Positions 50,432-61,692 of a stretch of 64,000 nucleotides of DNA are shown here, piece by piece. The notes under the pieces are model-generated. The model ran no database searches and was not told the origin of the DNA. It worked only from the letters and a program-made list of their open reading frames with translations. Source of the stretch: Chelonoidis abingdonii. Taxonomy: Eukaryota; Chordata; Testudines; Testudinidae. Within the stretch, counting starts at the first letter, position 1. Each line of letters begins with the position of its first letter. The translations under genes and the position numbers were made by a program. The DNA lies in the NCBI RefSeq assembly GCF_003597395.2, contig NC_133771.1:55433746-55497745 (forward strand), read 5' to 3'.

Positions 50432-53400
50432 CTTCAATCTATCTTTCCCTCAAATGAAAGCAGTCTTATGAAAGCACTCTTATAGGAATGTTTTCCTCAA
50501 AATTTTCAGGATTTTAATACTGGGCCTCACTCATATTTAGATATGAATATAAATCATGCACAAAATAAAAGGATGATGTAATAAAGTGGAAGGGCAGTGA
50601 ATTGTTACTCTGCAGATCTGCCTTTTCACCTCACAAAAATAATATGGGCCCAATTCCTCTCTGTTGTGGGAAAATCCACAGGAGAAGTAAAGGAAAGGAA
50701 ATATTCACAAGGTTTTCATGTTTGAGTATTCAACCAATGGAGATGGGATTTTTCTTCCTGTTCATGGCTACACCTACCACCATAGTTCCCTCTGCAGGTG
50801 TCAGATTGTGGTGTTGCATGGGTCTTTTCTTCTAGCACCCCCTCCTCTCACCTTACAAACTCTGCTACAGGCTGCATCTTCCAAGTCCTAGCCCTACCAG
50901 CCAGGACATCTTTCAGTTCAGCTCCCTTCCAGAGTAACTAAATAAGTCCCAATGAAAACCCAAAGTCTTAGTGACAATGTAACCAGCCTTCTGCGTCTCT
51001 CCAGGCTCAACAGTTCTCACCCTTTTCCTGAGCCTTACACTCTCCAGCAAGGAGGTGGCAAGGGAACCCAGGTCCACCATCTCCCCTGGGTTCCAGCCCA
51101 AGGCCCATGTGGAAAGCAGCTAAGATCTATTTCTTATGATCTCTCATGGGTTCCCTGGGCTGCATCTTCTCTTTGCCTTCTTGTAGCCATCTATTATGGA
51201 ATTGCATTCTATAGACCTCTGTCTCCCTGGATTTTCATCTCTCCATGCAGTTTTTTCTAGTCTGTTGAGAAGGATATTTCTCTGGGTATCTCTTAGCTAC
51301 TCTGGAGCTGCTTAGAACCCTTTGCCTTTGCTGCCCTCTCCCTTCAGAGCCAATTCCAGAGTATAAGCTCCCAATTCTCAGTTTTCCGTTATTGGCCCTG
51401 TTGTCGTGCCTTTATAGGAACCAGACAGTCTGGCTCTCCCAAGCTGTCTCTCTTCCAGTTGCACAGAATAGGCTAATTGGGCCTTCCAGATCTCTGTTCA
51501 CCCTTTATTAGCCATTGTGGGGCATCACAAATCCCTTGATCCTATGGGAGCTGCAGGAGCCAAGGGTCATCTATCTGCAGTTTTTTGTGGTCTTGGTAGC
51601 TCTGCTCCCCCTGACAGCACAGCTTGGAGCCACACTGCCACAGGTTTCCCAGGTGACTCAATTCTAGGGAGCTTCCCACTGCAAGAGGGTAAAGACATAG
51701 CACTATAATACAGCCTAAGGCTTCTCAATGCATTGTGCAACATAGTAAAAAGCAACCAGAGTGTAACTGTGAGTTTAGCCTCTACTTTGAATTTCCTTAA
51801 TAGGTGGGGAAACTTTTAAAGTCTTATGTCCAAAGGTGGGAATTTGTGATATTTACTACCCATGAATTGGGATGTTGATATTGTTTTTTTGTATTTGCTG
51901 CTTACAGTGGCCATAGTGTATTTATTTTTTTTTTAAATATTGACTGGGGAAAAAGAGGTGGGAGGAAATATTCATCTTCTGAAGCAATGACTTCATATTA
52001 CCTTAAGCTAAGAAATTCAGGAAATACAAATATGATTTAATAAAATAGGAATCTGTCTTCTCAGAATTTGAGCTGATGATACTTCAGTTTTCTTTAACTT
52101 TGAATAGCATTTGTTAATATATATTTTTTGAGGATGCCAGAAGATTTTTGGATATGAAAATCTTGTCTTTGGTAACTGGATAGAGTAGCAGCAGCAGCTG
52201 ATTTCTCAGATGAGAATATTGCTGCTCTTACCTCCCCTGAATTCTAAATCTTTTCATCTTTCTGGATCAAAGTTCCAAACATCCCTAAATCTTTTTAAAC
52301 TGTGATATAGCGATGTATACTGAACCGGGAACCTGATTCCTACACCCGTGAACTCTGGTTGGCAGGGAGGGATTTCAAAAGCTGGAACTGAACCCAGATC
52401 TGAGTTTTTGCCCAGCTCTATTTACAGATTTTCTCAAGTGACAGATACTCCTCTTAGCAATGTTGTTCGTTGGCAAAGAATTATAATACAAGGGCAGTAT
52501 GAATTTAGTGCCCATCACTAAAATGACATCCAACAACTACAGGAGATATGCTTCTGTGTGTGGCTTTATATGGCTTTTTCATATCATTTCCCTCTTTTCT
52601 CAAGTTTCATATAAGACTTACAATCTTGACTAAAACTGGAAGGTTATATTTTCTCTCTTGTTTAATGATCTATTATTTTATAGTCTGTTTTATTTTTGTC
52701 CATTTATTATTTTGATTAAAAGTTCAGAATAAATAAAATATTTAGAACAAGTTAAAAAAATTCTAAATGAAGCAAGATTTTCACTTATCTAACTACAATG
52801 GCATCCAGAGGTTAAAGCAATGTTATCTCAATTTAATGCAACACTGTTAATGCATTTTAAGGCTCTATTGCTTGGGCCATAATTTCCACTGGAAGGAATC
52901 ACATATTTGAAGGCTGCCGCACATTCTCAGGGCAGATAACATGAAATCTCCCAATAAATATGATATTTATCATATCTGAGTTATAGTGCATGGTTAATTA
53001 CACTCATATTTTATATTTGTAGATTAAAACAAATTAAGGTGAGAACTGAACTGTGTATAATGACAGCAAGAAAAAAGAACAGATTACTTTTGATTTTAAG
53101 AATGGGTAATTCTGTTCATTGAGGGGAATGACAGCATATTTTTACATTTCAGTTATTATATACACCAGCTATTCTCAAGCAGTGTCTGCTAAGCCCTTTT
53201 TCATGTTTTGTAACATGATACATTTGGAGAATCATATAAAAGTTGGAGAACCACTGATCTACATGCTTCAAGGACAGATTGTACTTGGCTTTTCCTGGTA
53301 TACATAGGTGAGGGGGAGGACATCAGGGACTGAATCATCATTGCAATATTCCAGTTTTAATGCCAGTGTAAATTCCTTGATTTCAATCTGATGTAGCATA

Positions 53401-54173
53401 AAAGTTCTATTGATGCTCATTTCAGATTACCTGTATAAATGACTTCAGCTTCTATACTCATGAGTAATGTGTGCATTTGAACTCATGTTGATAAAACTTT
53501 TATAATACATTATGTACTCTCTCTCTCAGTCCCTCTCTCTTATATTCTCCTCTTATTGCATATATTTGATCATTTAAATATTTTGGGCCCTAATTAGCCA
53601 TTGCATCACACTTAGTTTATGATGATATCATTTAACTGATTTAATTTCTGCATTTCAGCAGAGTAAAACTGTAATAATGCTACATGCCTAGAGAATCAAG
53701 TGCATGACATAAATCTGTGGCAACCTACTTATCTTAAACAGGAGAAAATAAATCTATGCTGAACATCAGCAGTGTATAAATGTTTTATCAGCATAAGTGT
53801 GTGATGGGAGTGTTACTCACAAATGACAAAGCCATAAGTGAGTTACACTGGGCTGCTAAGCCTCACACATGTAGCACCTCACATGACGCTCATACATTTG
53901 ACAGCCCTGTCATGCCTGCTCTCAGCTCAGCCTAAATTTCACACATCAGACTGAGCTACAGGAGTTGCAGTTCCCACAGATTGGCCAAAAGATGTCACAA
54001 TGGAGCTTGTATTCAGGCAGTCATGTGGGCTATCTGCCTCCCAAATGACATCCACAAAGGGGATCAACAAGAGGGGAGGAGTAGCAGCAAAAGGAAAGGC
54101 TGCAATAGGTGCCACAGTCATGTCTTGCTGGTTGGCCCCTGTGCTCTTGCTAAACCCAACCCCCTTAAGGCTA
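50432..54173. other. Gene-free stretch
   Basis: No supported gene. 50,790-51,720 is richer in C and T and reads like a worn repeat, possibly LTR-derived and antisense, but I cannot place its ends. A (TC)n-rich run lies at 53,516-53,542. The remainder is AT-rich. Confidence 0.4.
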
Positions 54174-54181
54174 CTGTAGAC

Positions 54182-54358
54182 CAATGGTGTGCAACCTGAG
54201 TCTCACGGGCCACATGCAGTTCACTGTTCCCAGATACTGGGAGCTGCCGGGGGGCCATATCTGCAGACAGGCAACATCAGCAAAATGTCTCATGGCCTAC
54301 AATCAGATTACCCTGATGGGCCACATTCGGCCAGCAGGCCACAAGTTGCCCATCACTG
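54182..54358. mobile_element. hAT-type miniature element A
   Basis: Ends CAATGGTGTGCAACCTGAG and, from the reverse complement of the right, CAGTGATGGGCAACTTGTG are inverted repeats. 8-bp flanks ctgtagac (54,174-54,181) and ccctagac (54,359-54,366) match at 6 of 8. 'gggccacat' blocks are repeated inverted inside. No transposase. Confidence 0.75.
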
Positions 54359-54366
54359 CCCTAGAC

Positions 54367-54584
54367 CAATGATTTTCAACCTTTTCTCATTTGCTGACTC
54401 CTACAAAATTGAAAATGGAAGTGCAGAGCCCTTTGGAAATTCAGACATAGTCTGCAGGCCCCCAGGGGTCCATGGACCATAGCTTGAAACCCACTGTTCT
54501 ATGGTAACCACAACCTTTTACAAACCTCTTAGACATAGTCTGTGGACCCACAAGAGTCTGTGGAGCACAGGTGGAAAACCACTA
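54367..54584. mobile_element. hAT-type miniature element B
   Basis: Begins CAATGATTTTCAACCTTTTC and ends ...gtggaaaaccacta; the reverse complement of the right end reads TAGTGGTTTTCCACCTGTGC. Flanks ccctagac (54,359-54,366) and ctctagac (54,585-54,592) match at 7 of 8. The interior contains 'agacatagtctgcaggccc' and a second 'agacatagtctgtggaccc', an internal duplication. It shares its left target copy with element A. Confidence 0.75.
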
Positions 54585-55045
54585 CTCTAGACACTATCAC
54601 TGCACTCTAGAGAGGCTCTTATTTTACAAAACAGAGATATTTTATACAATTAAATATTATCTCCTATCGTGCTGACCAATATTGTCTCATTGTTTTCTTG
54701 TACTCTGCCATATGTTGTGTCTTGTATTATAGCTGGACTATAAACATTATTTGTGTTCTGTGTTTATACACTCCATGGTATAATGGAGTCCTTGTCCACA
54801 GTAGGGCTTGTAGGAGCTACAGTATTTTTATAACTTTCATATCAATCTTCTGAACATAAGATTTAAATGTACATGCTACAAATATACAAGTGTGTAGTTT
54901 TGGACCATATGAAGTAATGAACATTTAATCATTTTGAGGATAATAACTTACTTGTCTATTCTTGAACCCGTGTCGAATCTGGATATTTTAAATCCAAACA
55001 TATCTAGTAAAAGTATCAGTTAGAATCAATGGCATCAAAAACTGG

Positions 55046-56436
55046 TGTGACACTGAGCAGAAGGGATTAAGCACTAGCGGGTTAACTAAACCAGATTCAA
55101 CCTTTAGAGACACATTAGGAGACAATGATTGTATTTTGTATGTGTTTACATGTATATTGTTTGAGATTGACAATGTAACCAAACAGTTCCTGTTTGTTGC
55201 TGTATTCTGTTAGTTCAAAGATCAAAAGGACGTGTTAACATTTAGATGAATTGTGAATGTAGTAGAATCATTGTCTTCATTCCTCTTTAAAGTATGTAGT
55301 AAACTACGTGTAAATGGTGGGAGATGGGCAGTTGCCTTATGCTAATCCATGCAGCTAATTACTGGTGGAGCTTAGGAAATAGGTTTTACTTCAAAGCCAC
55401 AATGCTTCACTCAAGGAACACCTGCTGTCAAGAAGCTGCTAGAGAACTATAAAAAGAACGCTAGGGTCCTGATCCTGTTATCTCAGATCTACTTAAGCTT
55501 TGTCAGGGGAAGTCTGAGTCGTGAGACTGAGATTTCCAGCTCCAGTCTGGATCACCCTGATATTGGACATTGGACTACAACCTACGCAACTAATTCTGAA
55601 AGAATTTTTTTTCAGATCTAGAGCTCAGCTTCTCTGCTATGAAGCTGACCTAAGAACTTTATTCATATTTGTATACATCAGGGATTGGCAACTTCTGGCA
55701 CTCGGCTTGCCAAGGTAAATACCTTGGCGGGCCGGGTCAGTTTGTTTACCTGCCGCATCAGGAGTGTTCTGCCAACTGCGGCTCCCACTGGCCACAGTTT
55801 GCCACTCCTGCCCAATGGGAGTGGCAGGAAGCCGTCGCCAGCACATTCCTCAGCCCGCACCACTTCTCGCAGCTCCCATTGGCCTGGAGTGGCGAACTGT
55901 GGCCAGTGGGAGCAGCGATCACCTGAACCCGTGGACACGGCAGGTAAAAAAACTGACCTGGCCCACCAGGGTGCTTACCCTGGCAAGCCACATGTCAGAG
56001 ATTGCCAACCCCTGGTATACATAGTGATCTTTAAACCTATATTCTCTCCCTTTTCTTTTTTAAAAAATTGTAGTTTAGTTAATAAGAATTGGCTGTAAGC
56101 ATGTATGTGGGTAAGATCTGAAATATTCATTGATCTTGTGGGTAATGTATCCAATCTTTTGGGATTGATCAAACTTTGTATGTGATGAACAAGATTTTCA
56201 TCATATTTCTCATCATATATGACTTGGCTGTCTGGGTGAGAGGCCAAGGCTCGGTTGCTTTAAGGAAACTTTGGCTTCTGGGTAACCAGTAAGGTATTGT
56301 AGAAGCTGTTTTTTTGGTGGATTGGTGGATCTAATTATTAGAAATAACCTCCAGTTTTATGGATTGACTGCCCTGTTTTTTGCAGTTTGCCATGATTGAG
56401 CAATCTCAGTGTGGTCCCCCTGGGACCCTGGTCACA
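55046..56436 (+). mobile_element. Solo LTR, sense, interrupted by a hAT element
   Basis: Starts TGTGACACTGAGC and ends GGACCCTGGTCACA, with perfect 5-bp flanks actgg (55,041-55,045 and 56,437-56,441). A TATA-like 'ctataaaaagaacgc' lies at about 55,449. Without the hAT insertion and its duplicated target it measures about 1,047 bp. No gag, pol or env adjoins, so it is a solo LTR left by recombination. Confidence 0.85.
55679..56014. mobile_element. hAT-type miniature element nested in the LTR
   Basis: Inverted repeats of about 40 bases: left CAGGGATTGGCAACTTCTGG, right reverse complement CAGGGGTTGGCAATCTCTGA, both leading to 'ggcttgcca(a/g)ggtaa'. Perfect 8-bp target duplication gtatacat at 55,671-55,678 and 56,015-56,022. 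The interior is itself a large imperfect palindrome ('ctcccactggccacagtttg' against 'cgaactgtggccagtgggag'). Overlapping frames on both strands are a by-product of this palindrome. Confidence 0.93.
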
Positions 56437-56441
56437 ACTGG

Positions 56442-56648
56442 AAAGAAAGAATATGCTTGAAAACTAAATTATTATAGAATAGAACTATGCTGAGATTTGC
56501 TACTCTATAGTATAATTCCCAGTGAAGTAGTATATGTAATGATTTGCTTCCTAAAATACTAGTTGATATTTAACATTTTGCATAAGATTCCTCACTGCAA
56601 AGCAGTCACTTTTACTGTACTTCCGGCAAAGTTTGGCTGTAAAGCTAG
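56442..56648. other. Spacer between solo LTR and Gypsy element
   Basis: AT-rich, no gene or repeat seen. Confidence 0.4.
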
Positions 56649-56972
56649 TGTAACAGGCTTCAGAAGGGGGTGAAGAAGCAGCACAGAGTTTCCAAACCCA
56701 TCCCACCATCTTTTAGCACTTTAGAGGTATTGCCAGAATGCCTATAATTGTACCAATCCCCAGTTGTGTTTTCTGTTGTGTATTTGTTTGTCGTGGTAAT
56801 GGACTCTTGTGTTGCTGTGGCAAGTAAATTAGATTATTAGGGGATAGCCCAGCCAGTTTTGGCTGGCTGTTGGTTAGTTCAGTGTGTGGCAATAAATGGC
56901 TGCTTCATGGTTTACAGCTGTCTGTGTCTCCAGTGATTTCTTCCTAAAACTGTTGCCCCCAAGGATATAACA
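56649..56972 (+). repeat. 5' LTR of the Gypsy element
   Basis: Begins TGTAACAGGC and ends ...GGATATAACA, 324 bp, with 'caataaatggctgc' (polyadenylation-like) at about 56,889. It is followed by 'tggcgatgaggatggg' at 56,976, a primer-binding-site-like sequence typical for this group. Confidence 0.65.
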
Positions 56973-57125
56973 ACGTGGCGATGAGGATGGGATCCCTGTG
57001 CTGCCCCAGCAACAGAAGGAAGTAGAAGTTAAGGTAGAAAAAAAAACAAACAAACCTTTTTTTGCTTCTGGAAGGGAGTGAGAACTGGCTTGTTTACACT
57101 AACTGTGCAAACTGAAACTAAAACC

Positions 57126-57810
57126 ATGACTACACTTACAGAGGCACTGGAACCTTTTGAGGAGACTATAGTGCAATGGCATGTGTATACTGAGCGTTTT
57201 GAGCTTTTTGTTATTGCAAATGACATTACAGAAGAGAAGAAGGTGCCAATATTCTTAAGTTTTGTAGGGACTAAAACCTACTTCCTGCTATGCAGCTTAC
57301 TACACTCTGTTAAGCCAGAGACTAAATCTTACAGTGACATTATGGAAATCCTGGGGTCTCATTTTTCTCCAAAACCACTGGTAATTGCTGAAAGATATAG
57401 GTTCCACAAAAGAGACCAGAAATAAGATGAAACAGTTGTACAATTTGTAGCAACTTTGAGAAAGCTTGCGTAACACTGTGCATTTAAGGAGATGTTAAAT
57501 GATGCCCTACGTGACAGGTTAGTGTGTGGCCTGCACAGTGACGCTATATGGAAGCGCCTATTGACAAATGCTCAGCTTCCCTTACAGAAGGCCATTGATA
57601 TTGCGGTCTCCATGGAACTGGCTACAAAGGAGGTGCAATCCATCGGTGCATCCCCGAGGGTGCATAAGGTGTCACAAGAACCTACCCACAAAATTATGGG
57701 GAGTCAGTGTGTTAAGCCAGGTCACCAGGCATCAGAATGCTAGTGAGAGGACCTGGTATGTCAACACTGTGGCAAAAAGGGACACATTGCGTGTGCCTAT
57801 AAACAAAGAA
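57126..57810 (+). pseudogene. Gypsy gag remnant with degenerate zinc knuckles
   Basis: Gag packages element RNA into particles. From ATG 57,126 (MTTLTEALEPF) a single frame can be followed to about 57,810 through four stops: TAA 57,423, TAA 57,471, TAG 57,741 and TGA 57,744. It holds the capsid-like part (FLLCSLLHSVKPETKSY, KPLVIAERYRFHKR, then LNDALRDRLVCGL and KAIDIAVSMELA) and two CCHC-type zinc knuckles at the end. The first (CVKPGHQASEC) has lost its leading Cys; the second (CQHCGKKGHIACAY) has lost its final Cys in register. An upstream in-frame ATG at 57,078 exists, but 57,126 better fits the family start. Confidence 0.8.
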
Positions 57811-57820
57811 AAAGAGGCCT

Positions 57821-60371
57821 GTGGTCTGGCCAATGAAAAAAGGGAAATCTGAATATCCTAGAGCAGACCAAGATAACCAAGGAGATACCTCATCACAAGA
57901 AGAAGAGCCACTCCACGATTTGTCTTTGGGTTCAATAATGGGTAACCCCATTGTTGGACAGCACACCTATATGCATGGAACTGGACACGGGGGAGCCGTT
58001 TTGCTGGGCTCAGAGACAATGTATAAAGAAAAGCTACAGCATCTTCCGCTTAAAGCAACAAAAACAGTGCTGAAGACATATACAGGAGAAGCTGTGCCCA
58101 TGTTGGACACTACTGATGTTAAGGCGGAGCTCAGTGGACAGGCTGCTAAATTGCCACTGTTTGTGGTGAGAGGTAATTACCCAACCTTAATGGGTAGGTC
58201 TTGGCTTAGGAAGATCCAGCTGAATTGGGCAGAAGTGCACCGAATGACTAAAGAAGAAACCAGTCTGACCACTATACTAAGAAAACATTCTGCTGTTTTT
58301 GGAGGGGATCTGGGAAGTATGAAGGGGATCACTGTGACATTGAACATTAAACCTGACAGTCAACCAAAATATCTGAAAGCCAGAACTGTGCCATATGCCA
58401 TCAGGCCGAAGGTTGAAGTGGACCTGGAGCCCCCGGTCACAAATGGAGTCGTAATACCAGGTACGCATAGCCCATGGGCAACTCCTGTAGTTCCAATAGT
58501 GAAGAAAGATGGCTTCCTCTGGATTTGTGGTGATTTTAAAGTCGCTGTCAACCCAGTGTTGTATGCAGAGCAATATCCACTTCCTCACATCAATGACCTC
58601 TTTGCAGGCCTGGCTGGGGACAAAAGTTCAGTAAGATTGATCTGAGTCAAGCATATTTACAGATGCATGTCGATGAAAAGTCCCAAGAGCTGTTGACTAT
58701 TGTGATGCATAATGGGTTTTATCGATACTGTCTCCTACCCTTCAGAACAACATCTTTTCCCGCCCTGTTCCAGATGGGCTATGGACCAGATCTTGTCAGG
58801 AGTCCAGTGCTATCTGGATGACATTCTGGTCACTGGAAGGAATGAAGAGGATCACCTAAAGAATTTGGAAGCTACCCTACAAAGACTGGAAGAGTATGGC
58901 CTGCGAGTCCGCAAAGACAAGTGTGAATTCTTCCAGCCCTCTGTTGAATATTTGGGACACATCACTGATGTTACAGGTCTTCATAAGGCCCCTGACTTCA
59001 TAAGGCCCCTGCCAAAATTAAGGCTATTGTGGAGGCTCCCCTTCCTCCTTCGCTCGTTTCTAGGACTATTGAACTATTATGGAAAGTTCATCTCACAGTT
59101 AGCCACACTGCTAAAACCACTTCATGAACTCCTTGGGCAGAACAAGGCCTGGAAGTGGACTGAAGCCTGTGATGTTGCATTTAACAAAGCTAAGTATGCA
59201 TTGCTAAATTCTGACATTCTGATGCACTTTGATCCATCCTTATCCCTACAGTTGGCCTGCGATGCGTCCCCTTATGGAGTGGGAGCAGTCTTGTCACACA
59301 TTATGCCTTTTCTTCACGCACTCTAAGCAAAGCAGAAACTAACTATGCCCAAATCAAATGTCAGGCATTGGGAATCGTTTTCTGAATTTGGAAGTTTCAT
59401 CTGTACCTGTTAGGATGAAAGTTTGCTCTTCTTACAAGCCATTGACCCTGACTTCAATTTTTGGACCCCACATAAACATTCCTCCATTAGCCGCAAGTCA
59501 CATGCAATGGTGGGCATTGTTGCTTTCCGCGCACACATATGAAATCAAATATTGGAAATCCACTCTACACGGTAATGTGGATGGTCTCTCAAGGCTGCCT
59601 TTGCCAGTCAAATTTCAAGATATTGCCCAGAAGGAAATCTTTTACTTTGAACAGGTAGAGAATACACCCATCACTGCTACTCAGGTAAAGAAGGCAACTG
59701 GAGTTGACCCAGTATTGTCCCAAGTTATGAACCTGGTGATGCATGGAATGTCTCGACGAACCTCTTCTGTCTCACCTGACCTTGTTATCTACATGTCCAG
59801 GAGGAAGGAGTTATCAATCCAATCTGGTTGTTTGTTTTGGGGAGTCATGTCATTATTCCACCACCACTGAGATCACAGATGTTAGCACAGCTCCATTACG
59901 GTCACTGTGGAATAGTGCACATGGAGGAAATAGCACAAAGCTATTTTTGGTGGTCTGGATTGGACAGTGCTATTGAAGAGAAGGCAAAAGCTTGTATGTC
60001 ATGTCAGGGTGTGAGGAATGCACCCCAGTGGGCACCCCTACACTCATGGGACTGGCCTGTAAACCCATGGCAATGTGTTCATGTTGACTTCACTGGCCCC
60101 CTTGAAGGAAGCATGTTCTTGGTGGTGGTAGATGCCCATTCTAAATGGCCAGAAGTCTCTATAATGCAGTCCACTACTGCAGAGAGTACTATCCAAAAAC
60201 TATGAGGTCTCTTTAGTCGTTTTGGTCTGCCGGAACAACTTGTGAGCGACAACAGATCGCACTTCGTCTCTCAGGAGTTTTAAGAGTTGATAAAGGCAAA
60301 TGGGATACACCACATCATTTCAGCATCATATCATCCATCCACCAATGTATTAGCTGAAAGATATGTGCAGA
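57821..60371 (+). pseudogene. Gypsy pol remnant (protease, RT, RNase H, integrase)
   Basis: Pol matures the particle proteins, copies RNA to DNA and integrates it. Fragments in several frames: protease region 57,960-58,215 ending MGRSWLRKIQLNW, with the Asp-Thr-Gly active site readable only in a shifted frame at about 57,980; reverse transcriptase from about 58,320, catalytic YLDDILVTGR near 58,808 and VEYLGHI near 58,946; RNase H with LACDASPYGVGAVLSH near 59,255; integrase zinc finger HYGHCGIVH...CMSC near 59,890-60,005; integrase core VDFTGPLEG (first Asp) near 60,090 and the second Asp in SDNR near 60,246. Frameshifts at about 58,620, 58,750 and 59,320 and a stop near 60,203 break it. It is interrupted at 60,372 by an antisense LTR; the coding frame appears to resume for a few codons beyond it. 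Confidence 0.88.
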
Positions 60372-60766
60372 TGTCAAAGTTAGACTCAGGACTCACAGTT
60401 TGTCGGACCACTCTGTTTTATTAGCACAGCGCTCTGCTAATACACCCAGATAATGTGAGCAGCCATACAAGGCCTAAACAGTCTTATTTATACAGATAAA
60501 AGAGCGGGAATTAGACAAAGGGACAAAGAAAGCAAAAAACAGTGAAAATCACCTGGGGCACAGCATGCATATCCCACTTTCCTACTAACTGTTATCGATC
60601 TAAGGCTAATACTTCACCAATTGCCCTTAAACGGTGCAATTGTTCTATGTTAATATCTGTATTCCTGACACCTGGATTGCAACATTCCAACAATTTTGCT
60701 TAAAGGTACAGATAACATTTCTTTAATCCCTTCTATTCTTACAATATAATTCATTCTACTTTCACA
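60372..60766 (-). mobile_element. Solo LTR of an endogenous retrovirus, antisense, within Gypsy integrase
   Basis: A 395-bp block TGTCAAAGTT...TACTTTCACA with perfect 4-bp flanks caga (60,368-60,371 and 60,767-60,770). On the minus strand it shows 'ctgtataaataag' (TATA-like, about 60,490) and 'ctaataaaacag' (polyadenylation-like, about 60,415) in the correct order for a retroviral LTR. Confidence 0.85.
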
Positions 60767-60785
60767 CAGAGAATGAAACAAACTT

Positions 60786-61140
60786 TTGTGAACAGGGGCT
60801 GCTAACAGGGAGTTTCGCAAGGGAGTTCTCCAGGTGAAGGAGGAGAAAATACAGCATCTGTGGGGTAAGTGACTGTCTATAGTGTGTGGTTTTTTTGTGT
60901 TTGTCAGTCTGAGTTTGTGTTTGTCAGTCTGTTTGTTTGGTTGTCTGAAGGACCGTGTGCTGTGGCTGTGAGCTTCAAAGGAAGGTTTGAAAGCTAGAAG
61001 CCTCTAATAATTGGCTGAGCCTTAATCAGAGAGTGGGGCATTCACACTGGCCAGGGCTTTATAAAGCCACGCACAAGTGACCAGGGAGCTTTGTGAACAG
61101 GCGCTACTAACAGGGAGTTTCACAAGGGAGTTTGAAAAGG
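60786..61140 (+). repeat. Duplicated 5'UTR unit of the second CR1
   Basis: 'ttgtgaacaggggctgctaa' at 60,786 and 'ttgtgaacaggcgctactaa' at 61,091 start two related blocks (both continue with 'cagggagttt' and 'caagggagtt'), 305 bases apart. Between them lie two 'gtgtttgtcagtctg' copies at about 60,896 and 60,914 and a 'gctttataaagcc' palindrome near 61,057. Confidence 0.8.
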
Positions 61141-61266
61141 AATTGGGAAGGGAGTAGGGGTTCCTTGGCGGTTCTATTCATGCCCCTGTAGTCCCCTTAA
61201 GACTTGTAAACTAAACTCCATTCAAAACTTCTTGCTTTAAACAACCCTTTCATTAACCAGGAGGCA

Positions 61267-61692
61267 ATGCAGACAGAAGCCCAGCAGCAGAGTGGGGGCT
61301 ATCCAATTTATTTCACTGAGTGTAGCATGTATGATTATCTGTCCTGTGGGCAGGTGGTGTATGTGTGCAGTCGCTGCAAGGAGCTCCTGGCTCTCAGAGA
61401 CCATGTACGGACTTTGGAGGCCAGGATGGCGGAACGGGAGGAAGTAAGAGAGGCAGAGAGGTATGTTGATGAGGCTTTCCAGGGCACTGTAGAATTGTCC
61501 TACCTCCGGTCAGACAGCCCCTGCGCTGTTGAGGAGAATGAAAGGCCCAGGGAAGCAGAGCAGTCAATGGGAGCAGAGGGAAACCTTCCAATAGTTGGGA
61601 CTCCTTCCAGATGGTGGTTGGGGTATGCCTCTCCACTGAGGTTACCCTCCGGGAGGGAATCCAGTTCATTAGAGAAAGGCAGTAGTCGTTAG
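61267..61692 (+). pseudogene. CR1 ORF1 N-terminal part
   Basis: An ATG-started frame of 141 codons (MQTEAQQQSGG). It has a Cys pair CSRCKEL (zinc-ribbon half, preceded by a single Cys at LSCGQ and ECSM), a short heptad-like helix (LLALRDHVRTLEARMAEREE) and a Glu-rich tail, the normal layout of CR1 ORF1 before the esterase domain. It stops at 61,690, after which 'gtaatgggagatttcaatca' and 'cattagaaacataatagcat' look like the esterase GDS block with its serine codon disturbed. The esterase portion to about 62,270 is frame-broken ('gagatgggctccacctaaa' near 62,188 recalls the DGLHL block), so the protein would lack the enzyme. Confidence 0.75.

Larger units (their letters stand above)
56649..60789 (+). 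mobile_element. Ty3/Gypsy LTR retrotransposon, decayed
   Basis: A left LTR, primer-binding-type sequence, gag, protease, reverse transcriptase, RNase H and integrase are in the canonical Ty3/Gypsy order. The protein text (gag with KPETKSYSDIMEIL, pol with YLDDILVTGR) looks like the mag-type lineage of vertebrates; this clade call is inference. The right end and 3' LTR are missing: text turns into the second CR1's 5'UTR at about 60,790. It carries many stops and frameshifts and an antisense LTR in integrase. Confidence 0.88.

Noticed and set aside
55637..55991. Overlapping 70-140-codon frames on both strands
   Set aside because: They are translations of the palindromic hAT miniature element.
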